From the NCBI RefSeq assembly GCF_000787575.1, contig NW_012236515.1:587558-651557 (forward strand): a DNA stretch of 64,000 nucleotides, in the 5' to 3' direction. Made by a program: the position numbers and the translations under genes. Below are positions 49,229-59,623 of the stretch, one piece after another (within the stretch, counting starts at the first letter, position 1; each line of letters begins with the position of its first letter). Below the pieces are notes generated by a model, which was given only the letters and a program-made list of their open reading frames with translations, made no database searches and was not told where the DNA came from. The DNA comes from Acytostelium subglobosum LB1 (lineage: Eukaryota > Evosea > Eumycetozoa > Acytosteliales > Acytosteliaceae).

Positions 49229-49944
49229 CTGGAGGAGGATTGATGGATTGGACTGGACTGGACTGGCATGACAGGACAGGACACTATGATGATGAAACCG
49301 ACCGCGAGGTACTTGATTGATTGATTGATGCTGTTTAATTAAACACTCACGGCTGTGTGAGTGTGTTCATGCATGTACATTGCATTGTGCACTCCAGTTG
49401 TTCAGTAAGTATTAATTAAACATTGTAATGTAGTGGTACATCATCATATGATGTATGGCCATCCGGGTTCATACTTATGTTTGTTTGATTGATTGGAGTG
49501 ATTGCCGGAAGGTTTGATGATGACAGACATCCATGCCATGCCATGCCATGCCACATTGTGACACACTCTAAACACGCGACACACTCATCCACACACATAT
49601 TAACACACGTTGTCAACCTGGAAACAATGACTCGCTGACTGACTGATCGTTGCATCACTGAGCAACAAACAAACACCTGTGAGGTGTATACAAGCAATGT
49701 TTAATTCCTTTAACATTCAGGTTGGTATAGAGCTACTAACTCTACTAATAATGTGTATGTATGAATTGACCTATATACCGTCACTCAGTTGATTGAGTGA
49801 GTGTGACAATGACCGCGATGATTGAGTTATAGAGTGAGTGTGTGATGTCAGTGAGTGATCATCGTTACCGCAGATAGATATATAATACCAACGAATAGGT
49901 GACCTATCCTAGCACAACCATCACTTCAACAACAAATTATATCG

Positions 49945-50233
49945 ATGACATCAACCTCTTCTACTCTTGCCACGCCATCCAACACAAACACAATCACACA
50001 CACAACAACACACAACATCCGGATGTCGGTGGAATCGATCACGATGGATACTGTTGAATACTTGGATGTCATTCCAATTGATCGAAATCATAGATGTAAC
50101 TCTGTTAGTAGTAAGTAAGTAAGTGCTACTACTACCTTGTTGTTGTTGTGTGTGTGTGTTGTTGAGTGTGGATGTGGTGACGACTTAGCCAACAACATCA
50201 ACAACACAACATTAAGATGAAGATGAAAGTTGA
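49945..50233 (+). CDS. Candidate small spliced gene
   Basis: ATG 49945 opens a Thr/Ser/Asn-rich peptide. The first exon runs to 50110 and ends at a consensus donor (AGTA/GTAAGTAAG). A join to 50217..50233 after TTAAG gives ...CNSVSNEDES and a stop, about 60 residues. It lacks low-complexity after residue 25 (SVESITMDTVEYLDVIPIDR), which argues for coding. No family recognised. An unspliced 58-codon version is also open. Confidence 0.4.
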
Positions 50234-50665
50234 AGGTTAGATAACCCTTTAACCATTATAACTTACTCGCTCTTATTAATATTATTAATATTATTTAACA
50301 TCATTTATTCTTAAAGTACCTTGTTGGGCAATACACCATTCAACCACCTTTGTATCCATCTCAGTCGTTATTACACTGCAATGATAAATAAACCAGTGAG
50401 TGATGGATGATGATGTAACAACCAATACAATGAATGAGTGAGAGAGAGAACGAGTGATATGGCGAGATTGAAATGCCTTGTTGTTGGAACAACAATTGTG
50501 AAACAGGAATGAGGAAACAGGAAGATGGAAACATCAAGAAGATGAATGAGAGAGAGGGAGAGAGAGGCTCGGAGAGGGCATTGTAATTATAATGTACTGT
50601 ACACATGAATGTTGGGTATATATGTATATATTTAACAAGGGTTTGTTGTTGGTAGTCAACTCTTA

Positions 50666-52462
50666 CTACATCATTGGCTTGAACGCCCTCGATAATGATG
50701 ACTTGGCAAACGATACCTTCAACATATAATCACCAAATGCATGGTGATGTAGCATCACCAGACTATTAACAGACTCCTCCAATGAGTCCATCTCAATCAA
50801 TGCCATCTTATTGTCATTGCTAGATGAATGATTGAGTGAGTGATTGAGTAAGTATGGATGCGTGGATGGGATTGATGGATTGGATTGATGGATGGAGCAT
50901 ACGGAAAAAGGTTAAATGCTTTGATGGTGCCGTGTTTGGAGAAGAGCTCTCGGATGAGCGCTTCAATGTTGGCTTCGTCGGGTGGGAGGTTGGACAAATG
51001 TAGTGTCTTGGATGGTGGATGTATGTGTTGGTAATTCTTTGACCCTGGCAATTTATAACGATGTGTAGAATATCCACTGTAGTCTTTAGTCAGATCACAC
51101 TGTTGTTGATTGGAATGAATGAATGGAACAAGTGTTTGTTAGTTTGGATTGATTGATCATGTGATTGATCAGGTGATTGATTGAGTGAGTGTGACTTACA
51201 TGTGCCTCTCCTGACTTTGGTAATGATATTGTTTGATGCTTGGATGAGTTGACTCGTAGGATACTACCACGGAATGGAACATTATTCAAATATTGTATTG
51301 CTATCTCCCTGGATAATGTTTGATTGAATGATTGAATGAGAGTGAGTGATTGATCATGGATGTTTGATTGAATGAATGAATGTACATACGCTTGCTGTGG
51401 CAGGTTCATTTGGACCAATGCGGTGTCCTTCTTATTGTACATGATCTTGACTCGTATTGGATCGCCGTAGACACCAAACAATGTGTGTAGGTCGTCGGGT
51501 GTCACGTTTGTAAGCGGCAGTCCACCAACTATCAGTACACAATTACGTTGTGGAACCACTTGTTGGGCAAACAGTGGCGCCAACAACTGTGGCTGGGCAC
51601 TGGGCACGGCTGCTGTGCTAGAGGGGCTCTGGGGCGCAGACAGTGGCGACAGATTTATAGTAGCGATTGGATTGCTCATCATGGACGAGGCGGAGCCCGG
51701 TAACAAAGCCGGGTTGGTGTAGTCCCTGCTCTTATCATTGTTATATTTGATCGACAGGTTGGTCAACGAGGAGAATTGCAGCTTGAGTGTACAACTGCCA
51801 TTATACAGGCTGTGTCCATCCAGTTCCTATGTATGATTGATTGAGTGAGTGAGTGATCATGTGATTGGAGTGATTGGAGTGAAGGAGGAGTTGGTGTAAT
51901 GGTTCCAGGAACATACCTTCTTGGCGGCTATGGCAGCCTCCTCGGTCTGCATTTGTATCAGAGTCTGGAAGTTGCCAGACTTGGCAAATATTAGTATCTT
52001 GGACACTTCACCATACTTGCTGAATAGTTGATGGAGCACTTCGATGGTCACTGGATACATCACATTGGTGATGGTGATCAGCATTATCTTGTTGGGCGTG
52101 GCGATGGACGATGAGCATGACTTGAGCTCCTCGCGGTTCGAGAACTGGACAAAGAAGTCCTTCGAGCGGATGTTGCCTTGGATCGAGCCGTAGTATTGGA
52201 CAAAGGCGGAGGAGGCGGCCAGGTCGGCCATTTGGATAAAGCCTTGGTTCTTGCCCTTGATCAACAGGGCGTGTTCGATATGGCCAAACGGTGAGGCCAA
52301 CGCGATGATATCATTCTCAGTGCAATCCGATGGAAGATTACGTAGGTGGATCACCTTGGATGTTGGTTGCTCGTCAGCCTTTGGCTTCTTACATATGCTC
52401 TGCACATTGTTATCATCATCGTACTCTAGGTTACGTTTGTTCGATATCATATCGATAACCAA
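50666..52462 (-). CDS. ptb: Polypyrimidine tract-binding protein (PTB-like), four RRMs
   Basis: Exons 52462..51917, 51826..51390, 51308..51200, 51099..50903 and 50819..50666 join in frame to 480 residues. RRM1 (KVIHLRNLPSDCTENDIIAL, GFIQM), RRM2 (LITITNVMYPVTIEVLHQLF, TLIQMQTEEAAIAA), RRM3 (CVLIVGGLPLTNVTPDDLHT, LFGVYGDPIRVKIMYNKKDT) and RRM4 (KTLHLSNLPPDEANIEALIR, KMALIEMDSLEESVNSLV, ending SFAKSSLSRAFKPMM). The degenerate RNPs, the LILI-type RNP2 of RRM3 and the RRM4 end are those of PTB/hnRNP L. It should bind CU-rich RNA and regulate splicing. The start may instead be at 52450. Its leader strand is strikingly pyrimidine-rich. Confidence 0.93.
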
Positions 52463-53853
52463 ACCTATCTATTCATTCATTCATTCATTCATTCATTCAA
52501 CATAATACCCAATCATTCAATCAATCATTCAATCAATGTTGTTAAGGAGGGAAGGAGGGAGAAAGAGAGAAAGAAAGAAGTAGAGGGAGAGACGGATTAA
52601 TAAAGCATGAGAGAAAGAAAGAGAGATGGTGAGAGAGGTTAGAGAAGTAAAGAGAATGAGAGAGGGGAAAAGAAAGAAAGAGAATAAGAAGAATAAATGA
52701 AAAGGAGAGAGAGAGAGGGAAGAGAGGAGAGAGAGATAAGGATATGAGGAGAAGATAGAAGAGTTAGAGAAGCAAGCAGAGGAGGAGTACAAAGATGATG
52801 TGTATGATAGGAGGTGGGATAGAAGGCATCAATGAATACACTCTATACATACAAGAGATAGAGAGTGTGTATAATTGAGCAAAGAGGTAGAGGTAGAGAT
52901 AGAGATGATAGATAGAGTGGAGAGAGAGGAGAGAGACAAGTAGAGAGCAAGAGTTTGGCGAAGAGAGAGATAGAGTAGAGATAGGGATAGAGATAGGGAT
53001 AGAGATAGAAACCTAGAAGGTTGAGTCCAAAGCGCAGCAAGCAACAACAAAGAAATGGAAAGGGAGCTGGTATTTCTTGATTACTGTGTGCGTGTGAGTG
53101 ATTGAATGAATGACTTGCGAAAGTCTGAACCAAGGTAGGATGGTTGGTTGGTTGGTGGGCTGGCGAAAGTGGAATGAATGTGAGTAAGTGTGCTATTGTT
53201 GCCTTGTTGAATGAATGATTGGACAGCAGAAGGAATGAGTTGTGTTGCTGATGCTAAGGCACACTCACACACATCAGAGTTAGAAGCAGCCGAGAGCCAC
53301 GATCTTGAATAATAATGATCATCCATGAAGCCACACAGCCAGGCCATTTGTTTATTTATAAATTATTATTCAATTTGACAAATATCTAGTTTTTGCTGTT
53401 GTTGATCACTAGGTATTGTGTGACCTTTGACCTTGGTATGATGCCTGATTAGCGTGCTCATCACCCTATTCTGTCACCATCAAGGGTCCTATCTCTTTGT
53501 CGTCTTCCTTTGCCAATATCCAGGGTGTTGCCACCTTGTGTCAAGGTTGTTCTCCTCGGAAGATGGCAACAATTAGCAGTTTGGATGCCAACAAAATGTG
53601 TTGTTTGAGTTGATGTATTGAATGTATGTGTTTGTTCAGGAGTCAGATGCAAAGACGTTTGTTGTTAAGTCTATCCACTGGACTCGACTCTACTCGACCG
53701 ACCTACCGAACGAACCGATAACATTCATTCATTGTTGACCAGGACAACACGATTGACCCAGGAAGTTGAACAACCCCCAGGGTCCAAACACACCTTGTAC
53801 TCACTTTCAAACAAACACAACTCTTCCCAACTTCTTGCGAGATATAGAATAAG
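52463..53853. promoter_or_regulatory. Divergent region between PTB and the ankyrin gene
   Basis: 1.39 kb. Adjacent to PTB are TTCA repeats (52470-52500) and the long purine tract. The remainder has scattered GAATGAATG and TTGG repeats. A few open frames exist only because of sequence bias. No gene seen. Confidence 0.5.
52541..52990 (-). repeat. ~450-bp polypyrimidine tract (transcript sense) upstream of PTB
   Basis: On the plus strand the sequence is overwhelmingly A/G (GAGAGAGAAAG, GAAAGAAAG, GATAGAGATAGG words). On the PTB sense strand it therefore reads as CUCUCUUUCU-rich, the preferred PTB ligand. It begins about 80 nt from the PTB start codon. Confidence 0.85.
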
Positions 53854-55584
53854 ATGAACATTAATGACAATGACAAGAATAAGAATAGATTGTTTAAATC
53901 ATTACTCAACAATATTGTAACAAGATCATTGATATTGGATGATATACATTGGATACATTGTAGAGTGTTGGGCACGAATGTATGGTGTTTGTATAAGCCA
54001 ACTGAGGATGGTGTAAGAAGACTGGTACTCAAATACAATCAATGCTTCAGTGTCAAATGGATGGCGCATCATGGCTACATCAACTTGTTGATCGATCGCA
54101 TGACACTAAACAAACGTGTGAGCTTTGGCAAGATGGGTGTGGACATCTTGAGCGCACTCTCAACCGTGCACACCGTCGCGCAGTTCAAAGTGTTTGAACA
54201 ACGTCAAAAGCCTCTGTTGCGAATGTATGCCAAAAAGGTGGTCGATTCAGTGGCCGCATGCAATCTCGACGTGCTGGTGTATGCTTCAAAGAGCTATGGC
54301 GCCACGACCAATGCAATTGACCAGGCTGCGACCAAAGGACGTCTGGAGAATGTTCAATACCTGCACGAACACCGCCAAGAGGGTTGCACAGCCAAGGCAT
54401 TATGCGAAGCTTCACTCAATGGCCACCTCGCCACGGTCATGTACCTTCAGCAGCACTACCCCACCAAGTGGTCTACCGCGGCCATGGACAACGCAGCAAC
54501 GAGTGGACACATCGATATTGTGACGTACCTTCACGAGCAGGGTCTCACGTGCACAATCTCGGCGATGAACAACGCCGCAGCTAATGGACACTTGGACGTG
54601 GTCAAGTTCCTCCACGAAAACAGGACAGAGGGCTGCACCTACGCGGCCATGGACAACGCATCTGAGGCGGGACACCTCAACGTTGTGCGCTTCCTTCACG
54701 AGAACAGGACAGAGGGCTGCACGTCATTTGCGTTGTTATGCTCAAGCAACAAGTGCAAGGATGGTTCGATCACACGCTTCCTGCTGGAGAACAGGACTGA
54801 GGGCGCGTTGTCCTCGCCACTCTACTGGGCTATCAAGAGTCGCTCACTGGAGTCGATCAAAGCGCTGCTCGAGGGGCATCCCAATGCGCAGCGCGAATGC
54901 TATCGTGAGATGGCCAACGCCATCATGACCGACGACCTTGGCATCATACAAGAGGTGTTCACACGCGCTGAGCGCAGCGACAATCCGATGTTTGTCAAAA
55001 GTCTTGCACACGCGTATCAACAATCTGCCTACACCAGCTTTCAATCATTCATGTGGATGCGCCAGCACTACTGGAAGTCACATCTCAGTCTAATGGATCG
55101 ACCCGTCTCAGTCGGACAGTTTGCATTACAATATGGCATGGTGGATACGTTACGCTACTTGATTGATGAGGTGAAGGAGTTCACGGTGGATGATATAGAA
55201 GACTATCGCTTGGAGAATGCTGTGAGATGTGGAAGATTGGAGACGGTCAAGTTCATATACTCACGCACGTCCAAGCATTTGGGACGCGCGCGTATAATGG
55301 ACACGGCGGCAGAGCATGGACGACTTGGAATTGTACAATTATTACACGAACAAAAAGCATCGTGTACTCGACTGGCCATTGATCAGGCAGCATTGAATGG
55401 ACATCTACAAGTTGTCCAATACCTACTTGAGAACAGGACTGAAGGATACCAGAACGCACTCAAGAATGCACGAACCAATCATCATCACGACATTATCAAG
55501 TGCATCAACAATCATCGTCGTCGTAGTCCATGTCCATCACTCACTCACACTCCACTCCCAATCAATCAACCAATCAATCAATGA
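53854..55584 (+). CDS. Ankyrin-repeat protein of the large dictyostelid family
   Basis: A single exon of 576 residues. The N-terminal ~100 residues contain an FNIP/F-box-like leader (DIHWIHCRVLGTNVWCLYKP, VSFGKMGVDILSALSTV). From ~residue 125 come about ten divergent ankyrin units of ~32 residues with the local consensus A(M/I)DNAAxxGHLxVVxFLHEN, for example YAAMDNASEAGHLNVVRFLH and AIDQAALNGHLQVVQYLLEN. Repeats with HENRTEGC suggest recent unit duplication. Such proteins form huge families in dictyostelids and amoeba giant viruses; function unknown. Confidence 0.9.
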   Translation: MNINDNDKNKNRLFKSLLNNIVTRSLILDDIHWIHCRVLGTNVWCLYKPTEDGVRRLVLKYNQCFSVKWMAHHGYINLLIDRMTLNKRVSFGKMGVDILSALSTVHTVAQFKVFEQRQKPLLRMYAKKVVDSVAACNLDVLVYASKSYGATTNAIDQAATKGRLENVQYLHEHRQEGCTAKALCEASLNGHLATVMYLQQHYPTKWSTAAMDNAATSGHIDIVTYLHEQGLTCTISAMNNAAANGHLDVVKFLHENRTEGCTYAAMDNASEAGHLNVVRFLHENRTEGCTSFALLCSSNKCKDGSITRFLLENRTEGALSSPLYWAIKSRSLESIKALLEGHPNAQRECYREMANAIMTDDLGIIQEVFTRAERSDNPMFVKSLAHAYQQSAYTSFQSFMWMRQHYWKSHLSLMDRPVSVGQFALQYGMVDTLRYLIDEVKEFTVDDIEDYRLENAVRCGRLETVKFIYSRTSKHLGRARIMDTAAEHGRLGIVQLLHEQKASCTRLAIDQAALNGHLQVVQYLLENRTEGYQNALKNARTNHHHDIIKCINNHRRRSPCPSLTHTPLPINQPINQ

Positions 55585-57134
55585 GTCGATCAATGAATGT
55601 CCAAGTCCTTGTCCATCCATTATCATTCGCTCACTCATTCAATCAAACGACCAAAATAAATGCCCATGCATTTATTTCCAATGTTGACTCGGAATCATTT
55701 TTTTTTACGCGTGATCGTTTGTGTGAGTGTGTGGACCTCACGAACGAGTCCCTCGTCAAACACTTAAGCGAGTGTTCTTGCATTAATTATTTTATCGTTT
55801 GTCTATTCCAACATGTAAGTGTTCATTATCTTATTACTATCATTACATCACATCATATCACTATTCCATCACACATTATATATCAATGTTCATAGGGTTG
55901 TACTATGATTAATACTTGATCTTTGATCATGCACCACTCAAAATTAGGTGCCAATGGTGGCACTTATTGCTGACAATATAGGTCTCACAACCTGGATGAG
56001 CAACTTTAAACATACATTGACCAATCACAATCATCCCACACTTGCTTACTTGCACACTCAACAATCAACATTCAATCAAACATCAACATTCAATCGTAAT
56101 CAAGTTTACTAACTCTTCAATGTATAATTCAGTATTTCTTTATTCTTAACTTTAGATATATGTATCCTTCTTGACCTGACAACTCCCATGGATTCCCGTC
56201 CATCAGTAACGTAAGATGTAAGTGATCTTATATACCAATCACCTCGCATCAATCACATCAATCCACAACACACATATTTGAATGATGATAAATCTTTCCC
56301 CGTCTGATTCGACCCTGATTGAATCACATATAGCACAATGTCTCAACAGCATTGTTCGTCCATAAGCCATAAACATCTGATCCTCCATCCACACAACACA
56401 TCAACAACATTCAATCCAATATCAATCACTCAATCACATTATCAATCATATACTAATCATTCTATCTCTCTACCTTTGCAATAATGCAGAAACAAAACTT
56501 TAGATATTCATCAATTATTCCAAATGTGGTTGACATGCATGTCGATTCCATTCGATGAGTTAACAAGGACCTCGCTTACCATTTGAAGCCCTTGTATCCC
56601 ATTGAAGCAAATCATCAAGCACATCAATCACACCACATAATTAACTAATTAAATAAATATTAAGTTTGAATTAATTATATCACCTTGCATACTCTTGACC
56701 CCAGTTACAATACATTGTTATGTATTGTCTAATATCCGTTGCCAGACACCATAACCAAGATAGTATCGTCTCTGTTGACCTTGATCTTTTTAAAATTTCC
56801 ATGATATTTCATTGAGTTTTATCTTTGGCTCAATCATTCATTCCATCAATCAAAGAGTGGAAATGAGAATGGAAATGATCCATCACCAACAGATCATAAT
56901 GGCAAAGAGGTTTGCAAGCCAATCCAAAACAAACACTTGGAACGACATGAAATGAAGGGGGAGAGGGGCTGGAAAGAGATGGTCTCTATCCTAAAGTCCT
57001 TCTTTGGAACTAGCAATCAGAAGTCACATTCATCATTTGATTATCCTTTTATATTTATATATATATATAAATTATTTATAATTATTATTATTATTATTAT
57101 CTATTTATTTATTTATATTATTAATATTAATTAA
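55585..57134. other. Intergenic region, left flank of the putative element
   Basis: 1.55 kb with no gene. It has CATCAATCA repeats, A/T-rich blocks (56640-56700) and an AT-only tract 57050-57134 (ATTATTATTATTATTATC, TTTATTTATTTATA). The switch from host to element-like sequence probably lies near its right end, but no terminal inverted repeat or target-site duplication could be confirmed because the other end is outside the window. Confidence 0.4.
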
Positions 57135-57284
57135 ATGTCAAGTGAGAAGATAACAATCTCACTTGAGGAGTTCTTGATGAACTTTGACAAGATCAAGTGT
57201 GTGGATACCTCATCGCCGCTGGCTTCGCAACATTACGGAGCTGGCGCTCCTTCATTTCCGACTTCCAAACTCTCCTATCCATAG
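57135..57284 (+). CDS. Small ORF at the left end of the putative element
   Basis: A 49-residue frame beginning MSSEKITISLEEFLMNFDKI, followed by KCVDTSSPLASQHYG and ending SYP. It directly follows an AT-only leader like those of the other element genes. The start is helical and amphipathic; no known domain. Composition is non-repetitive, unlike most spurious frames nearby. It could also be a first exon. Confidence 0.4.
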   Translation: MSSEKITISLEEFLMNFDKIKCVDTSSPLASQHYGAGAPSFPTSKLSYP

Positions 57285-57312
57285 TTTTATACACTCTTCT
57301 TCTTTTAAAAAA

Positions 57313-57632
57313 GGTATCTGTATCAATAATGTAGAATTGTAGTAGAAATAGAGACTTTAAGATCAAATATTAGAAATACTTTAATCCTAATTAAAGAAGG
57401 TTGTTTTCCTAATTCTACTACAATTCTACTTTCAGTACCTGTCACCGCCATAACAGTAAGCACGTTGGAAAAGAGTATCTGTCTAATCAATGTAGAATTG
57501 TAGTAGAAATAGAGTTTAGAAGTTCAAAATAATAGAATTAATAACCTTTAATAAATACAAGGACGATCCCTCGATTCTACCAACAATTCTACTTTCGATA
57601 CCTGTTAGCGCTGTAACAGTTTGCACGGCCAA
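57313..57632. repeat. Two ~160-bp direct repeats, each holding an inverted repeat
   Basis: Both units (57313-57468 and 57473-57632) start GTATCTGT, then TAGAATTGTAGTAGAAATAG, and end with TACCTGT, AACAGT and GCACG words. Within unit 1, TAGAATTGTAGTAGAA (57332-57347) has a perfect 16-bp inverted copy at 57413-57428, separated by 65 nt. Unit 2 keeps the hairpin with one extra base in the second arm (57493-57508 and about 57575-57592). The loops differ between units, so stem pairing is conserved while loops diverge. Confidence 0.85.
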
Positions 57633-57683
57633 GAGAGTTACCAGGAGAGTCTCAGCACGTTGGTCAGCACGTACTTCCGAAAG

Positions 57684-57749
57684 TTCACACGCTGTTCACC
57701 GATTGTTCACCGTTTGTTCACCAACTGTTCACCAAGAGTTCACCGAGTG
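57684..57749. repeat. Six phased 11-bp iterons (GTTCACCNNNN)
   Basis: GTTCAC occurs at 57684, 57695, 57706, 57717, 57728 and 57739, exactly every 11 bp; five of six read GTTCACC. The last 3-4 bases of each unit vary. A 10-bp direct repeat TGGGTGTGAG follows twice (57751-57770). The spacing puts every copy on the same face of the helix, as in replication-origin iterons or arrays for a DNA-binding protein. Confidence 0.85.
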
Positions 57750-57806
57750 TGGGTGTGAGTGGGTGTGAGGATAGTAACAAATTGTATTGATGATGATTAG
57801 GTGCTG

Positions 57807-59225
57807 TTATGCTACCTCCTCCAAGAAGGTAGACATCTGATGACTTGGTTCGTGCGCTATCTCTTGTTCATCGTCGATATCGACAATGAGTGAGTCGAAA
57901 ATGAATCGATCCGAGTAAGGGATTGCAGGTCTGAGCTTCAGAGCGATGTAATCGAACAAGTCCTCGCAGTGAGTTCCAGATTCAATGCCGTCGTTAGTTT
58001 CATCTAATTTCCGTTTGTTGCCTGGTCCTGGGAATGATATGTTGAAAGGGTTCAGCGCGGACGAGAATATATCACGTGCCTGACGTTCTTTCGGATCGCC
58101 ACCTTTGTCTCCATCATCACCACCATCGCCAGTGCCAGAGCCCAACTTAATCTTCTTGTGACTTATTATGTGATGCTTGTTGATGAGAGCTTGAAGAATA
58201 GACATACCGACAGGTCTGTTGACCTCAATGAAGCTGATAGTGTTTTCTGCTGAATACCAATAGATGATCCAAGTCGTATTTACATCAGTGAGAATTGAAA
58301 CTACTGGTGTGTGGTCCTTGGACATTTGGCTGGCAGAAATGAGCTGAAGCATTGTCTGGTATCTGTCTCTGGACTCTGGTGCCTGCATCTTCAGCTCGAT
58401 AGTGATGTTGATATGTCGGTTGACTGATTCAATGTCATTGACCATTGAGATGACAAAGTCTGTGCTACCCATGTATCTCTTTCTTTCGCAGAGGTATGAC
58501 ATGAACTGTGTCTGTGCGTGAACATCGAGCAGGTTGAGGTCATGAAACGTGATGTGTTTGTGGAGCCATGCATTGAAATTGTTCATGTTGTCTGTTTCTT
58601 TCCCAGTCCATTTGAACTCGTTTGTTTTGTGATGAATCTTGATCTTGGCAGTCTCCGACTTGAGCTTAAACAAGGATGTGGCACTCTCTAGAATGGACTT
58701 GGGTAAGACATGTGGGTGGATGATCAAAGACTTCTCAATCTTGACTCGGTCAAAATGCTTGGAGGTACAGTCCGAGAAGGCGATTTGTTGGAAGGATGAC
58801 TCCATGACGACATTGGTGAGGGTGATGATGTTGGCGTTAGTTGCCTCCTGTACCTCTATCAACCTATCGAATGCTAGATTGGAGAACAGAGGTCAGTATC
58901 GATCGAACACATCACTCGCTCTCACTTCTACTTACGCGCATGGCCACCACCTCCTCCTGCATCACCGGCTTGAGTGTGTATGTTAGTATTGAATGAAGAC
59001 ATTGCGCCGATGTTGTTTGTACATACGAGCTATGAGTGCGTCGGCCATTTCTGTGATAGCTGTCAAGACATCGGATTGTTCATTGTATTTGATCAACTGG
59101 CACAGACGTGTGGCTTGCTCCTTCGTGAGCTTCTTTGTGAGCAAGGTCTTGTTGGCCTTGCTGCAATCGGCGTCAGAGAGTTTATTGATGAACTCAAGAG
59201 CAAGTTCAAGATGATGTTCAGACAT
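57807..59225 (-). CDS. Spliced protein with PD-(D/E)XK-like region
   Basis: Exons 59225..59027, 58968..58936 and 58873..57807 join in frame to 432 residues. Residues 1-66 are helical and charged. A Gly-rich hinge is encoded by the 33-nt middle exon (PGDAGGGGGHA). The main domain contains NNFNAWLHKHITFHDLNLLD, GSTDFVISMVND, then NITIELKMQAPE and RYQTMLQLISASQMS. The order Asp (TDFV), Glu-x-Lys (ELK) and Gln after it fits a PD-(D/E)XK nuclease core like those in Crinkler-type effectors. A basic tail (NKRKLDE) and an acidic end follow. Three exons suggest host-style processing; whether it belongs to the element is open. No family assignment is certain. Confidence 0.6.
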
Positions 59226-59409
59226 AGGAAGAGAGAATATTGTTGACTAAGGAAGAGATAATAGTTGTAGTATTTGTTGATGTTGTTGTGTGAATAATGA
59301 ATGAGTGAGCTTCAAAGTTATCATTGTGAAGGGTGATCTGCTTGCCCTCTTTTGGAAACTCATAAATAAATTAAATCAAATTAAACAATTTATCTCTTAC
59401 AGATATAAC

Positions 59410-59580
59410 ATGTCATTATTCAAAGAGTACTATTGGGACGAGAACTCGGAGTTCAGAGAGCGTCACAAAGCATACATCAAACAAAAGGTAAGATGCGACT
59501 GCGGCTTCGAGGTCGGTCGCACCAATCTCAATCGACACAAGCAAGGCTACATCCACAAGCAGTTGATGGCCAACAAATAG
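59410..59580 (+). CDS. Small zinc-finger protein (element gene)
   Basis: 56 residues, intronless, ATG after an A/T-rich leader (CTTACAGATATAAC). Visible: FKEYYWDENSEFRERHKAYI, then CDCGFEVGRTNLNRHKQGYI and H, a single short finger of C-x-C...H-x5-H type. It aligns with the protein at 61985 across YY...EF(R/K)E..KAY...C..CG. Possibly a transcription or nucleic-acid-binding factor of the element. Confidence 0.65.
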   Translation: MSLFKEYYWDENSEFRERHKAYIKQKVRCDCGFEVGRTNLNRHKQGYIHKQLMANK

Positions 59581-59623
59581 GTTCAAAGTGATATAAATTA
59601 ACATCTCAGTGTTAATATATAGA

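Larger units (their letters stand above)
46492..50665. other. Gene-poor 4.2-kb region
   Basis: Mostly low-complexity TTGATTGA, GAATGAATG, GGATTGG and TGTG runs. No long gene is visible. Coding-like islands are a small spliced plus-strand candidate at 49945-50233, a minus-strand exon-like block at 49085-49228, a minus-strand start-like exon at 50320-50359, and an 86-codon minus-strand frame at 47131-47391 with a hydrophobic N-terminus. The last may just be leader sequence of the zinc-finger gene. No tRNA or other structured RNA was recognised. Confidence 0.5.

Noticed and set aside
46492-50665. tRNA or snRNA genes in the gene-poor region
   Set aside because: I looked for T-arm (GGTTCGA) and snRNA core words on both strands and found no foldable candidate by eye; a covariance search would decide.
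52529-53133. Leu/Ser-rich minus-strand frames upstream of PTB
   Set aside because: They arise from the polypyrimidine tract (CTC, TCT, CTT codons) and look hydrophobic only for that reason.
53854-55584. Ankyrin gene as a giant-virus insertion
   Set aside because: Such ankyrin families are abundant in dictyostelid genomes and the gene has no viral neighbours on its left; host origin is simpler.
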